A DNA stretch of 64,000 bases from Pseudomonas sp. TNT3 (GTDB taxonomy: Bacteria > Pseudomonadota > Gammaproteobacteria > Pseudomonadales > Pseudomonadaceae): positions 1-64,000 of the forward strand of contig NZ_WFGV02000022.1 of assembly GCF_010095445.2 (NCBI RefSeq), in the 5' to 3' direction. Position numbers and translations under genes: made by a program. The stretch's first letter is position 1; each line of letters begins with the position of its first letter. Below the pieces are notes generated by a model, which did not search any database, was not told where the DNA came from, and saw only the letters and a list, made by a program, of their open reading frames with translations. This document shows, piece after piece, positions 47,654 through 58,392 of the stretch.

Positions 47654-47691
47654 TGTATTGTGACCTCCAGGCGCGGCTTTGCCAGGGAAAG

Positions 47692-48368
47692 TCACTTAGA
47701 TAGGGTGAGCCCAGTGGCCACCCCGTAGTCGGTCAAAGGCCTGTTTAACCCGGTACTACCTCGCTCCAAACGCACGGGAAATGTCGTGACCGCAAGCTTA
47801 ATCCAGCGGTCTGGTGGTGGGTCTGAGGGGCGCAATGCTGGATACGTAAGGCATTGGATTTGTGCCTCAGATCGGACAAGGTTGTTAAATACAGAAGCCG
47901 TCACCTCCAATCCCAGACTTGAAACATCAACCTTGCCGTCGGCACAAGCCTTGTCAACGTGCCCAGGAACAAGTTTGTTCATGGATTGCGGCCCCACCAG
48001 ATAAAACTGCCTCCCCAGGTGAAAGATCGTTGGCGCCTCACCGACGACGCAAAAAGAGAGCAGTACGCCAGGAGAATAGAAATATTCATATACGCCCGCG
48101 CTACACCAGTGAGGACTCCTCGAATATCATTTTGCGAGGGTGCTATTTCACTCACTGCTCGCAATGCTCTTTCGCACTCTGTCACGATCACCGATTCGAA
48201 CAGGGCTTCTTTAGCCGGGTAGCAGATATGCACCATGGACTTGGAGATGCCGGCTGCACGTTGGATCATGTCCGTCGTGGCGGCGTTGAAACCCTTCTTC
48301 AGAAATACAGCCTGGACGCCCAAAACGACCATTTTGACTTGTCCGCTAAACCGCTCAACCTTGGACAT
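47692..48368 (-). pseudogene. TetR-family regulator, single-frameshift pseudogene
   Basis: The first frame (48368 to about 48090) reads VVLGVQAVFLKKGFNAATTDMIQRAAGISKSMV and continues to GVARAYMNIS; the second (from about 48090 to 47692) continues with YSPGVLLSFCVVGEAPTIF, then FYLVGPQSMNKL and VRSEAQIQCLTYP. Joined, they align throughout with the intact 217-residue TetR at 35628-36281. One base gained or lost near 48085-48095 breaks the gene, and no other damage is visible, so the event is recent or is a sequencing error. It ends 39 bp before the giant kinase start, so both may have shared transcription. Confidence 0.82.
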
Positions 48369-48450
48369 GCGTTAGATTGCATTCGGAAATTTTTCAAATC
48401 CCCCCTTTCTTGTAACCAAGCTGATCAGAAATGATCACACAGCTATTTCG

Positions 48451-48540
48451 AACCTATCGGTACAGGCTAGAAGCTGCTTTATATACCTTTTTAATCGGGA
48501 GTCCAACCACCACGGTCCGAATTTCGAACAGATCGGTTTG
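48451..48540. promoter_or_regulatory. Two operator-like sites upstream of the TetR pseudogene
   Basis: 48451-48464, read on the minus strand, is TGTACCGATAGGTT, a 12/14 match to CGTACCGATCGGTT in the emrAB promoter. 48528-48540 carries ACAGATCGGTTTG, matching its right half. They could be sites for the intact or broken TetR proteins. Confidence 0.45.
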
Positions 48541-49113
48541 GTGGTGCACCGGCGGCTTCGCGTCCCACTGGTTATGATCGCCCTAGGAGACAAAGCCTCG
48601 GCACAACGAATGCCACCTAAACTGCCCCGTCGAGGCCATTGCGGGCGAACGCCGTCCGCGATGTTCGGGACACGGAGATACCCCAAGCGGTCATTGTCCC
48701 GGTACGTGAATTCGTGATCGACGCAGTTGGAGGCCCCACAACCGGTAGCTTCCTACCCGCCATAAACCAAGCCAGGCGTTTTTCCCGCTGTTTCTTGTAG
48801 GGATTTTCCAAGCCGAAGCAGCTGAAAAACCAGGTATCACCGTTTCGACCCCGTAAGTGCGCTCCAGCGATGCGCCGTTGACAGAAGTTGGGCGGATGCT
48901 CGATGCAGGGAACATTTGTATCGTCACCGCTAGAGCTCACCCGCTTGCTGTTGCACATCGAGCGCAAGGACGACCGGCTTTAGAGCACATCCGAGGTAAA
49001 ATTGCGCTGACGGTCCCTGACTGCCAGATGTCGCTGGGCGCGACGGTGACCAACAACGCGTTGTGCTGAGGCCTCTATGGTTAGTGCAAACCAATGCACG
49101 GCAGGAGCCGGCA
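48541..49113. other. Gene-poor stretch
   Basis: About 570 bp with short overlapping frames on both strands, none with a recognisable domain; probably decayed DNA. A former target of the broken TetR may once have stood here. Confidence 0.4.
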
Positions 49114-49230
49114 ATGAAGATAGTTAGGAGAGTCGAAGTCGGGACCGTTACAGACGTTGTCTGCGATGATAGCTTTGCCCACGCGAGCATGAAAACGGAA
49201 GGTAAACGCCCGGATTTGATTGGACGCTGA
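49114..49230 (+). pseudogene. Truncated relative of the CxxC protein at 55508
   Basis: A 38-codon frame starting after GGAGCC. Its first residues MKIVRRVEVGTVTDVVCDD match MKITGRVEIETVIDVLCDAC of the intact 103-residue protein, but the second cysteine is lost and the frame stops early. Probably a 5' remnant of a second copy. Confidence 0.55.
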
Positions 49231-49291
49231 ACTATTGTTTTTGATCATCTGGATCAAAATCGCAGTTGGATTGACCCAATACCAGGATGAG

Positions 49292-50941
49292 TTAAAGCGC
49301 CATATCAACAGACGCATCTTCACTGACAGGCTTCCCCTCCTCCATTTCCAAAGCGGGTTTAGCTGCCGAGCTTCTCACCGGTGGCGGCACCAACTCAAGC
49401 ACCCTGGCGGTAAAGGCCCACTCTTCGGTTAGCTTTAGTGGGTTGTTGTTAAGTTGGGTACCGTAGCTCGGCAGAATCTGATGGATCTTCTTTTGCCAGG
49501 AGTTAGTCGCGACTTGGTCTTTGAAGACTTTTTGCAGCAAACCTAACATGATAGGGACTGCAGTCGACGCGCCAGGCGATGCACCCAGTACGGTGGCAAT
49601 AGTTCCGTCTTCGGACGTGACGATCTCAGTGCCCATTTTCAAGACGCCACCTGCAGCTTTGTCACGCTTGATTACCTGCACGCGTTGGCCTGCTTGCCAG
49701 ACTCGCCAGTCTTCGGCTTTTGCCTTAGGGAAGTATTCCTTCAAAGCGCTGAGGCGATCCTGTTCTGACAACATCAGTTGTCCAGCTAAGTATTGAACGA
49801 GCGGGAATTGCTTTATGCCGACGCGTGTCATCGGCCACACGTTGTGTGTGGTGGTAGTACTCAGCAGGTCCAGGAAAGAGCCATGTTTAAGAAATTTTGT
49901 GCTAAAGGTCGCGAAAGGACCGAACAGGATTAGGCGCTTGCCGTCCAGCACCCGAGAGTCCAGATGCGGAACGGACATGGGTGGTGCTCCCACCGAAGCC
50001 TGGCCATAGGCTTTGGCATGGTGCTGCGCGGTAATGGCCGGATTCTCTGCGACCAGAAATGATCCCCCCACTGGAAAGCCTGCATACTCCCTTGCCTCGG
50101 GAATTCCCGATTTCTGCAACAGCTTAAGCGCGCCTCCACCGGCACCGATGAACAGGAACCTGGCATCGGTTGCCGCTTCGCTACCGTCTATAAGATTCCT
50201 GTAGCTGACACGCCAACTTCCGTCCCCGTTTCTGGTGATGTCCTTCACTTCGCTCGACAGCTTGAGGGCAAATTTCGGCGTCGTTTGCAGGTAGCCGATC
50301 AGTTGGCGGGCCACCTCACCAAAATTTACGTCTGTGCCATTGGGGTTCCAAGTGGCTGCGATTTTTTGCTTCGGATCACGTCCTTCCAGCATAAGCGGAA
50401 CCCATTGTTTAATTACGGCAGGGTCTTCGGAGTACTGGATGCCACCGAATAATGGGCTAGCCTGCAGGGCCTCATAACGCTTTTTCAGAAAGCTGACGTT
50501 TTCCTCGCCCCAAACGAAACTCACGTGCGGAGTGGAGTTGATGAACGAACGTGGGTTCTTCAGCACACCTCGCATGACCTGCCAGGACCAGAATTCTCGG
50601 GTTAGCTGGAAGCCCTCATTGACTTCAATAGCCTTCGAAATTGAGATTTTTCCGTGCTCATCCAGTGGTGTGTAATTCAACTCGGCCAATGCCGAATGAC
50701 CAGTACCCGCGTTGTTCCAGCCGTTAGAGCTTTCCTGTGCGACATCGTCGAGACGCTCGATCATCTCCATAGAGAGATCCGGCTCTAACTCATTTAGCCA
50801 AACGCCCAGGGTCGCGCTCATGATGCCGCTGCCAATGAGCAGTACGTCGACTTTTTTGGCTGGGGCGGTATGCGAACGCACAGCGCCAAATGACGGCTTC
50901 AAACCTGCAAGGAGGCATCTCAGTTTTTTCGTGTTCATCAT
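49292..50941 (-). CDS. mqo: Malate:quinone oxidoreductase
   Basis: A 549-residue FAD-dependent membrane-associated enzyme that oxidises malate to oxaloacetate and feeds quinone, bypassing NAD-linked malate dehydrogenase. Signatures: [64 protein letters not shown] at the N-terminus (FAD site and the conserved NNAGTGH block), [40 protein letters not shown], and [22 protein letters not shown]. The N-terminus is basic and somewhat extended. ATG 50941 or 50938 follows AGAGAC. Pseudomonas carries more than one mqo, so this may be a secondary copy. Confidence 0.96.
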   Translation of the reverse strand: MMNTKKLRCLLAGLKPSFGAVRSHTAPAKKVDVLLIGSGIMSATLGVWLNELEPDLSMEMIERLDDVAQESSNGWNNAGTGHSALAELNYTPLDEHGKISISKAIEVNEGFQLTREFWSWQVMRGVLKNPRSFINSTPHVSFVWGEENVSFLKKRYEALQASPLFGGIQYSEDPAVIKQWVPLMLEGRDPKQKIAATWNPNGTDVNFGEVARQLIGYLQTTPKFALKLSSEVKDITRNGDGSWRVSYRNLIDGSEAATDARFLFIGAGGGALKLLQKSGIPEAREYAGFPVGGSFLVAENPAITAQHHAKAYGQASVGAPPMSVPHLDSRVLDGKRLILFGPFATFSTKFLKHGSFLDLLSTTTTHNVWPMTRVGIKQFPLVQYLAGQLMLSEQDRLSALKEYFPKAKAEDWRVWQAGQRVQVIKRDKAAGGVLKMGTEIVTSEDGTIATVLGASPGASTAVPIMLGLLQKVFKDQVATNSWQKKIHQILPSYGTQLNNNPLKLTEEWAFTARVLELVPPPVRSSAAKPALEMEEGKPVSEDASVDMAL

Positions 50942-51051
50942 GTGTGTCTCTTGCGATTCTGCGGTTCACCACTGGCACTCGGCCCGCACTCAAGCCACCT
51001 TCCCTACTTCAGAGAAATGATTCGCTTGGGCGAGCCAAAACCGTTAGGTGA

Positions 51052-52023
51052 TTAGTAGTCCCAGAACGCCGCTACCCAGCGAAACGCGTCACCGTCGATG
51101 GCCACTCGGCCGACGGAAGGGAACGGCAGATGCGTCGCGACGAACAGCTCGCCGCTCGCCGCCGCCTCTTGCATCAGGCGGACCCGAACGCGAACCGATT
51201 CCTCAGGGTCATGTTCAAAACCGTTGTGCCAGTCGGGGTGCTCGAAGGCGACCGGGAACAGGGCGTCGCCAGCAAACGTCAAGCGCTCGCCCCCGGACGT
51301 CACGTAGACCACGCTGTGGCCCGGGGTATGACCGCCGGTGAGTTTGACAACCACGCCTGGTGCCACTTCGTACTCGTCTTCGAATGTCCGCACATTACTG
51401 CGGTAATCGTTTATGAATTGATTGGCGGTTGCTCGCAGTACGTCGGGTACTGGCGAAGGCATTTCAGTGTGAGCGAAATCGGGCGCCTCCCAAAACGCGA
51501 CCTCAATTGCCGCGACGTGAATGCGTACGTCCGGGCGCAACTTGTTTTTCACCTCGTCAACGAGCAATCCGCCGATATGGTCCATGTGCATATGGGTGAT
51601 CACCACGTCGGTCACGGACGAGAGTTCAATGCCGGCGGCTTCCAATCTCTTGGGGAACTGCCCGGCTCGTGGAAAGCCTGGGAACTGGCCGCCCAGCCCA
51701 GCGTCGACGAGAATGGTTTGCTTACCGCTACGCACAACAAGAACGTTCAACGCCCAATCAAATGCGTCAGGACCTAGAAACATGTCCTTGAACCAAGCTG
51801 CGCGGGCGACCGGGTCGGCATTGGTGGACATCGTCGTGGTCGGCAGCGGCAGCACGCCATCGCTAATGACCATCACATCAATTTCACCGACACGCAGCGC
51901 ATAGCGCGAAGGAACCAGCTCCTGGCCCCCCGCGTTGTGCGAGCTGATTTCTGACGCCTGCGGGGCACTCCCTTGCTGGAGCGAATGTTCCTGTTGGGTA
52001 GGGATTTTCAGATGCGTTGTCAT
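51052..52023 (-). CDS. Metallo-beta-lactamase-fold hydrolase
   Basis: A 323-residue MBL-fold hydrolase. The di-zinc motif HMHMDH occurs in VVITHMHMDHIGGLL (about residue 144), followed by the AIEVAFW, GGHTPGHSVVYVTSGG and FAGDALFPVAFEHPDWH metal-ligand blocks. The sequence falls in the AttM/AiiB/AidC-like class that includes N-acyl-homoserine-lactone lactonases, but substrate cannot be read from sequence. ATG 52023 follows AGGAGAGT; the open frame upstream to 52176 has no site. There is no signal peptide. It is divergent from a Tat-type alpha/beta hydrolase, separated by about 390 bp. Confidence 0.88.
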   Translation of the reverse strand: MTTHLKIPTQQEHSLQQGSAPQASEISSHNAGGQELVPSRYALRVGEIDVMVISDGVLPLPTTTMSTNADPVARAAWFKDMFLGPDAFDWALNVLVVRSGKQTILVDAGLGGQFPGFPRAGQFPKRLEAAGIELSSVTDVVITHMHMDHIGGLLVDEVKNKLRPDVRIHVAAIEVAFWEAPDFAHTEMPSPVPDVLRATANQFINDYRSNVRTFEDEYEVAPGVVVKLTGGHTPGHSVVYVTSGGERLTFAGDALFPVAFEHPDWHNGFEHDPEESVRVRVRLMQEAAASGELFVATHLPFPSVGRVAIDGDAFRWVAAFWDY

Positions 52024-52410
52024 GGTTACTCTCCTATTGCCTGGGTCCGCGAAAGCCGCACTCTCGACGCGAGAGCGACGGATTGCCCAGGTGCCCAGTG
52101 TGCTTGGTCGCGCAACGGAGCCGATACCATACGCGGGTATAGAATCGCTGCATCTTCGGATGATCCACCCCATCAAAAGGTATGGGAGCCCGGTGGATTC
52201 TCATCAAATAGAGCACTGGCCCTCGCCCCCTCCTCCCCCTGCATACATGCCCAGCCCTCATACCAAAGCGTTAATTTCAAAAACCCATGTCCAGTGGTCA
52301 GCGTCACGGGTTGCTCATAGATTCTCCGCTGCCGAAGGGGGCAAAGCTGTCGCTTGACGGCCTGCCCATGAGCCTTGCAGGCGCTACTTTTCGAACACGC
52401 ATGGAATACG
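52024..52410. promoter_or_regulatory. Divergent control region, MBL hydrolase / alpha-beta hydrolase
   Basis: About 390 bp carrying two divergent promoters. No operator was identified; the short frames here resemble nothing known. Confidence 0.4.
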
Positions 52411-53394
52411 ATGATGAATGATGAGACGAACGGAACCACCCGTAGAGCATTGATGACAACCGGCGCCATGACCGCAGCCGCGTTGGCGGTGACGATACCT
52501 GCGCTAGCGGTGCAAACAGCCCGCCCGGCCGAGCCGGCGGACAACAAAAACGACGGTACTGCCATCGGCTCAGAAATGATCACCGTCAAGGACGGCACGC
52601 GGATTTTCTACAAGGATTGGGGGACCGGGCAGCCGATCGTGTTCCATCACGGCTGGCCCCTGTCCAGCGACGATTGGGATGCCCAGATGCTGTATTTCCT
52701 CAGCAAGGGCTTCCGTGTCATTGCTCATGACCGACGCGGCCACGGTCGTTCGTCTCAAACCGCTGTCGGCAATGACATGGATACCTACGCAGCAGACGTG
52801 GCTCAACTGATGGCCCATCTCGACATTAGGAACGCTGTGCACATCGGTCACTCCACTGGTGGCGGCGAAGTGGTTCGTTATGTGGCGCATCACGGCCGCG
52901 GTCGCGTAGCGAAAGCGATACTGATCGGCGCGGTGCCGCCAATCATGCTGCGCACGGCGAAAAACCCGGGAGGCCTTCCTCTGGAGGTATTCGACGGTCT
53001 ACGCAAGTCCGTGGCCGAGCATCGAGCATCGTTTTATCGGGAATTCCCGACAGGCCCATTCTATGGTTTCAATCGCCCAGGCGCGAAAATCTCCGAAGCG
53101 ATCATCGACAATTGGTGGCGACAGGGCATGAGCGGTGGGATCAAGGCGCAGTACGACTGCATTCAAGCCTTCTCGGAAACCGACTTCACCGACGACTTGA
53201 AAAACATCGACGTGCCAACACTGGTATTGCATGGTGAAGACGACCAGATCGTGCCGATCGCCGATTCGGCCCATCTGGCAATCAAGCTGCTCAAACAGGG
53301 CAAGCTGAAGACCTACCCTGGCCTGCCCCATGGAATGTGCACCACCCATGCGGATGTAATCAACCCGGATCTTCTGTCATTCATCAAAGGCTGA
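52411..53394 (+). CDS. Alpha/beta hydrolase with Tat-type signal (chloroperoxidase/esterase family)
   Basis: A 327-residue hydrolase of the non-haem chloroperoxidase/arylesterase group. Its N-terminus carries a twin-arginine signal ([25 protein letters not shown]) cleaved before about residue 40. The catalytic triad is Ser148 in GHSTGGGE, Asp in [11 protein letters not shown] and His in [10 protein letters not shown], with the oxyanion [13 protein letters not shown]. These enzymes hydrolyse esters or lactones; with peracids some halogenate. Tat export places it in the periplasm. It starts at ATG 52411 or 52414 after GGAATACG. Confidence 0.9.
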   Translation: MMNDETNGTTRRALMTTGAMTAAALAVTIPALAVQTARPAEPADNKNDGTAIGSEMITVKDGTRIFYKDWGTGQPIVFHHGWPLSSDDWDAQMLYFLSKGFRVIAHDRRGHGRSSQTAVGNDMDTYAADVAQLMAHLDIRNAVHIGHSTGGGEVVRYVAHHGRGRVAKAILIGAVPPIMLRTAKNPGGLPLEVFDGLRKSVAEHRASFYREFPTGPFYGFNRPGAKISEAIIDNWWRQGMSGGIKAQYDCIQAFSETDFTDDLKNIDVPTLVLHGEDDQIVPIADSAHLAIKLLKQGKLKTYPGLPHGMCTTHADVINPDLLSFIKG

Positions 53395-53620
53395 TGCTCA
53401 TGACGCAGGTGCCGAGCAGGAATGAACCTCCCGTTCGACATCCTGCGCGGCTAAGGCGAGCGCGAGAGACGGCCCGTTCATACCTCAGTATTAAAGATCG
53501 ACACCGATATGCTAAATCGCTGTCTTGAGGTACGGGTGTCATCTGTTCTGCGTCGATTTATTGTGGCCCCATCCAATTGATCAACCCATAGCGCTGATGC
53601 GCTCGCAGGGGACGCGTTTC

Positions 53621-54151
53621 ATGAACGCACTACACACGCTGTACATTGTCAGACATCCCCTGCGCGTCAGCCGTTATGGCGCTCACACATCGTTGTCATC
53701 CGCCGAGCGTGTGGAGATCATCGACGCTCTAAGCGACAGCTGTACCACCGGGGTGAAGATTCTTACTCAACTGAAACAAGCCAGACAGCAGATGGAAAAC
53801 GTCAGCTTCCTCCCTGTGAAACAGCTGTTACACCGCCTGGTGAAAGCAAACATCGACTATGTCGATTTCCTGATCCTGCGCATCACAGACCTGGGTGGCT
53901 ACGCTGAAGCGGAGACGCTTCACCGCCTCTACGATGTCCGGGATACGAAGTGCTTTCCCGAGTGCATTCAAGGTATTCATCTCGAGACCGAACGACTGTT
54001 CGCCCTTGACGCTCTATTGCGCGACTGCTACGAGCGCGCGATTGCTCACAGGGACACCGCCAGTGAACAATTTTTCAAAGCATGCGTGCAACAGAACAAG
54101 CTCTTCATCTCGCTAATTGAGGACAACCTCTTGAATGACTGGCCATTGTGA
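53621..54151 (+). CDS. Dps-like ferritin-fold protein lacking ferroxidase ligands
   Basis: A 176-residue helical protein that aligns with Dps around LKQARQQMENVSFLPVKQLLHRLVKANIDYVDFLILRITDLGGYAEAET, where Dps has HKAHWNVRG...VHEMLD...IDHLDTMAERAVQLGG. In that alignment the Dps ligands equivalent to H51, H63, D67 and E82 are lost; only the Asp equivalent to D78 (in IDYVDF) and the LGG turn remain. It therefore probably does not oxidise iron. A structural or DNA-binding role is possible. ATG 53621 follows AGGGGA; the frame upstream has no site. It is directly followed by chemoreceptor debris. Confidence 0.65.
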   Translation: MNALHTLYIVRHPLRVSRYGAHTSLSSAERVEIIDALSDSCTTGVKILTQLKQARQQMENVSFLPVKQLLHRLVKANIDYVDFLILRITDLGGYAEAETLHRLYDVRDTKCFPECIQGIHLETERLFALDALLRDCYERAIAHRDTASEQFFKACVQQNKLFISLIEDNLLNDWPL

Positions 54152-54171
54152 AAATGCGCTTTAACGAACAA

Positions 54172-54545
54172 CCACATTCTGCTGGGCCCGTGCGTCTGGA
54201 GGATACGGCTGAGCAGATGACCAGTCTGGCCGGTAGATTCGACTGCCTAGCCACCGAATTCTCCAGTGGCTTAGACCGCCAACGGGTCGACTCCGAGCAG
54301 GAGTCGGCCGCAGTGAATCAAATGGCGGCCACCACACAGGAAGTCGCCAGCCATGTCCAGCGCACCGCCGAATTTACCCAGAAGCCAATGTGTTGACCTG
54401 GCGTGGACGCGAATTGGCCCGGGCCACCCGGGAAGCCATTCAGCGCCTCTCGGTGGTGGTGGGTGAAACCGGGATGACAGTGGCGCAGCTGGCCAGGTAT
54501 AGCAACGAAATCGGCAACGTAGTCGATGCGATCAAGGGCATTGCC
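54172..54545 (+). pseudogene. Methyl-accepting chemotaxis protein, broken fragment
   Basis: The first frame reads AGRFDCLATEFSSGLDRQRVDSEQESAAVNQMAATTQEVASHVQRTAE, the methylation-helix region of MCPs; then a frameshift near 54370-54395 leads to REAIQRLSVVVGETGMTVAQLARYSNEIGNVVDAIKGIAE, the next part of the cytoplasmic domain. It breaks off at the conserved IKGIAE before the hairpin tip, where IS66 sequence begins. No sensor or membrane part is present. Confidence 0.75.
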
Positions 54546-54546
54546 G

Positions 54547-54608
54547 AACTGTTGCCGCACAGCTGGGCGCCCGCTTAATCACGCCAGGTGTGTTGGGCGG
54601 ACGCTTAC
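54547..54608 (+). mobile_element. IS66-family right end fragment
   Basis: Codes for ELLPHSWAPA and a stop, the usual C-terminus of an IS66 TnpC, followed by GTGTGTTGGGCGGACGCTTAC, whose complement begins GTAAGCGTCC, fitting IS66 terminal repeats. Only about 60 bp remain. Confidence 0.6.
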
Positions 54609-54950
54609 CCCGAAGGCTCGGCCATCAGCAGAGCACTCGATTACAGCCTGAAACGCTGGGCAGCGCTGTCGCGCTACCTCAATGACGGGGTCGTACCCAT
54701 AGAAAACAATTGGGCGGAAAACCAAATTAGGCCATGGGCGCTTGGACGCAAAAACTGGCTCTTCGCAGGGTCGTTGCGCAGCGGAAAACGGGCCGCGGCA
54801 ATCATGATCATGATACTGATTCAGTCGGCACGCATGAACGGGCATAACCTGTATGGCTATCTCAAGGATGTGCTTACGCGGTTGCCGACACAGAGGGCCA
54901 GTGAAATGGGACAGTTGCTGCCGCACCAGTGGGTAGCTCCATCGCATTGA
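54609..54950 (+). mobile_element. IS66-family transposase (TnpC) C-terminal fragment
   Basis: The last 110 or so residues of an IS66 transposase: ISRALDYSLKRWAALSRYLNDG, then VPIENNWAENQIRPWALGRKNWLFAGSLRSGKRAAA and LYGYLKDVLTRLPTQ, ending LLPHQWVAPSH. The rest of the element is missing, and it is joined directly to another IS66 end, so two remnants are nested or recombined. Confidence 0.85.
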
Positions 54951-55507
54951 TCTAATGGGCGTAAACCCACTAGATTTCCCATTTTTTCCCCTGTAGTTGG
55001 CTAGATTTTCTTAACCGCGCCAAGATTTTCTTAAAATGTGCGCTGAACACTCAGAAAATATTAACCGAAAATGGCCGCGCAACCACTATTTGGGGGGTTT
55101 CCGCTTATCGGCGGTAAGCGTCCCGCAGTCACACCTTGCCGCATTGCGCTATCTGGACGACCTGGACTTTGAACGGTTTGGGATAAGAGCTACGTTGGCG
55201 CATGGAAATCCTAGCGATAAGAGTGATCGCGTTCGCTTAAAAATACGCGGACACCATCGCCCTTAATGCTGGAGTTCGGTAGGTGGGTTGGCCGGACGGT
55301 TACAAACAGGCATTCGAGAAAAGCAGAAATTGGTTATTTTCGCCTGTCGCCACTGCTATCGTTGGGGCGAAGGTGCCTGTCAGGAGGGGCTTCAACCGCT
55401 TCAAACAAACACTGTTTCTTTAATGTTGCTGCATCGAACGGTTCAATAGGTCCGGCTCGCAAGCTGTATGCTGACGTCTTGATTCAAGACATAGGCAGAG
55501 GGCAGCA
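54951..55507. other. Short-repeat stretch after IS66 debris
   Basis: AGATTTTCTTAA occurs twice (near 55011 and 55025) with a related AGAAAATATTAA after it. A frame at 55036-55266 (VPQSHLAALRYLDDLDFERFG) looks partly protein-like but has no ribosome site or known domain. Nothing more is supported. Confidence 0.4.
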
Positions 55508-55819
55508 ATGAAGATCACGGGAAGAGTCGAGATCGAGACAGTCATTGACGTCTTGTGTGATGCATGCAGCAGTTCCACGCGTTCCGAGAATGGCGGACTT
55601 CAATACGCCAGCCTCCACGCTCACTGGGGTTATGGCACCAGACATGACGGCGAGCGGTATGAGTTGCATCTCTGTGAAGACTGCTTCTTCAAGACCATTG
55701 CTTACCTCAAGCAGGAACGGCGGACCGAGAATTTGTTCAGCGCCAAAGCTGCTGACGCCCCTGATGATTTTGGCTTGGTCGCAATAGACGATTTCTTCGG
55801 AGACGGGGGGAATCGTTAG
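55508..55819 (+). CDS. Small CxxC protein of unknown function
   Basis: A 103-residue acidic protein with two CxxC pairs, CDAC (17-20) and CEDC (56-59), which suggest a zinc-binding or ribbon-type fold. Between them lies NGGLQYASLHAHWGYGTRHDGERYELHL. No signal peptide. ATG 55508 follows GCAGAGGGCA. A related but truncated copy lies at 49114. I do not recognise a named family. Confidence 0.7.
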   Translation: MKITGRVEIETVIDVLCDACSSSTRSENGGLQYASLHAHWGYGTRHDGERYELHLCEDCFFKTIAYLKQERRTENLFSAKAADAPDDFGLVAIDDFFGDGGNR

Positions 55820-55867
55820 ACCGTCCATTGTTTATCCGCCTGCGTACTGCTCCCGAACAACAAGCAC

Positions 55868-56194
55868 TTAGTGAAAGCGTCTGCTCTTGGCCGTTCTCTG
55901 CCTCTCGCAACAGGCAGAAATCGGCCAAAAGCCGCCACTCCTAGCAGTTAAACGGTGGGGTGGTATAAGACTATCGGGGGAGCGGCCATCGAGGCACGGC
56001 ATAGGATCTGTTTCTATCGCATAAAGCAGCGCGGCCCAAGCGTCATATGCGGCCTTCTGGCGCAGAGTGGCTTCAATCCAGCGGGGGCCTGATACTTCTT
56101 TTGCTACCACTAACATCATTAAGTGATTCGTCGCGGCATCGAGGTCCACCAAGAGGTGATGAGATTTGAACCGGAAATCGTCAATATTGAACAT
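55868..56194 (-). CDS. Hypothetical protein (about 108 aa)
   Basis: A frame starting at ATG 56194 (FNIDDFRFKSHHLLVDLDAATNHLMMLVVAKEVSGPRWIEATLRQKAAYDAWAALLYAIETDPMP...). It is soluble, with a His- and Leu-rich first half and a basic end. No family is recognised and the ribosome site is weak; the codon pattern is plausible. Confidence 0.4.
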   Translation of the reverse strand: MFNIDDFRFKSHHLLVDLDAATNHLMMLVVAKEVSGPRWIEATLRQKAAYDAWAALLYAIETDPMPCLDGRSPDSLIPPHRLTARSGGFWPISACCERQRTAKSRRFH

Positions 56195-57697
<1,503 letters not shown>

Positions 57698-57759
57698 TCG
57701 CAAGGCAGGTGCTGTCGCGGCGGCACCTGCCGGTCATTACTCGATAGGAGATGCCATCC

Positions 57760-58392
57760 ATGAAAGCGCTTCAGCGTATCTGGGAACACTTCGAGGAGGG
57801 TTTTATCGTCTTCCTTCTTGCCGCCATGACGCTGGTCACGTTCGTTTACGTGATCCTCAACAACCTCTACAGTTTTTTCTACTGGTTGGGCGATCATTGG
57901 GGTGCTGCGAGCACCCCGTTATTCGCAATGGGCGACGGGATCATGGGCATGGCCCAGGCGATGACCTGGAGCACCGCGCTGACCAAAGCTCTGTTTGGCT
58001 GGCTGATCTTTTTCGGACTGGCCTACGGCGTGCGCACGGCGGGGCATATAGGTGTAGACGCGCTCGTCCGACTGACCAGCAGATCGGTACAGAAGTACAT
58101 AGGTATTGTGGCCTGTCTGTGCTGCCTGACCTATGCTGGGCTACTCAGCGTTGCCAGCTTTGAATGGATTCAGACCCTGAGGAATGCAGGCATCGGTGCC
58201 GAGGATCTTGGCCACTTTGGCATCATGCAATGGCACATCGGATTGATCGTCCCTTTGGGTTTTGCCCTGGTCTTCATTCGCTTCGCTGAAATTCTCGTGC
58301 GCATCCTGCAGAACCGTCAAACCGGTTTGGGGCTGGCTGATGAAGCCGCCGATGCCTTGAGATTGGCCGAACACGAGGACGACAAGCCATGA
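57760..58392 (+). CDS. dctQ: TRAP transporter small permease DctQ
   Basis: A 210-residue four-helix membrane protein of the DctQ family; the conserved GVRTAGHIGVDALVR lies before the third helix. It has the short C-terminal cytoplasmic tail usual for this subunit. ATG 57760 is nine bases after GGAG. It overlaps dctM by four bases, so the two are coupled. Confidence 0.93.
   Translation: MKALQRIWEHFEEGFIVFLLAAMTLVTFVYVILNNLYSFFYWLGDHWGAASTPLFAMGDGIMGMAQAMTWSTALTKALFGWLIFFGLAYGVRTAGHIGVDALVRLTSRSVQKYIGIVACLCCLTYAGLLSVASFEWIQTLRNAGIGAEDLGHFGIMQWHIGLIVPLGFALVFIRFAEILVRILQNRQTGLGLADEAADALRLAEHEDDKP

Noticed and set aside
48617-48967. Minus-strand 116-codon frame upstream of the TetR pseudogene
   Set aside because: No ribosome site or recognisable domain; overlapping frames in several phases suggest decayed DNA.
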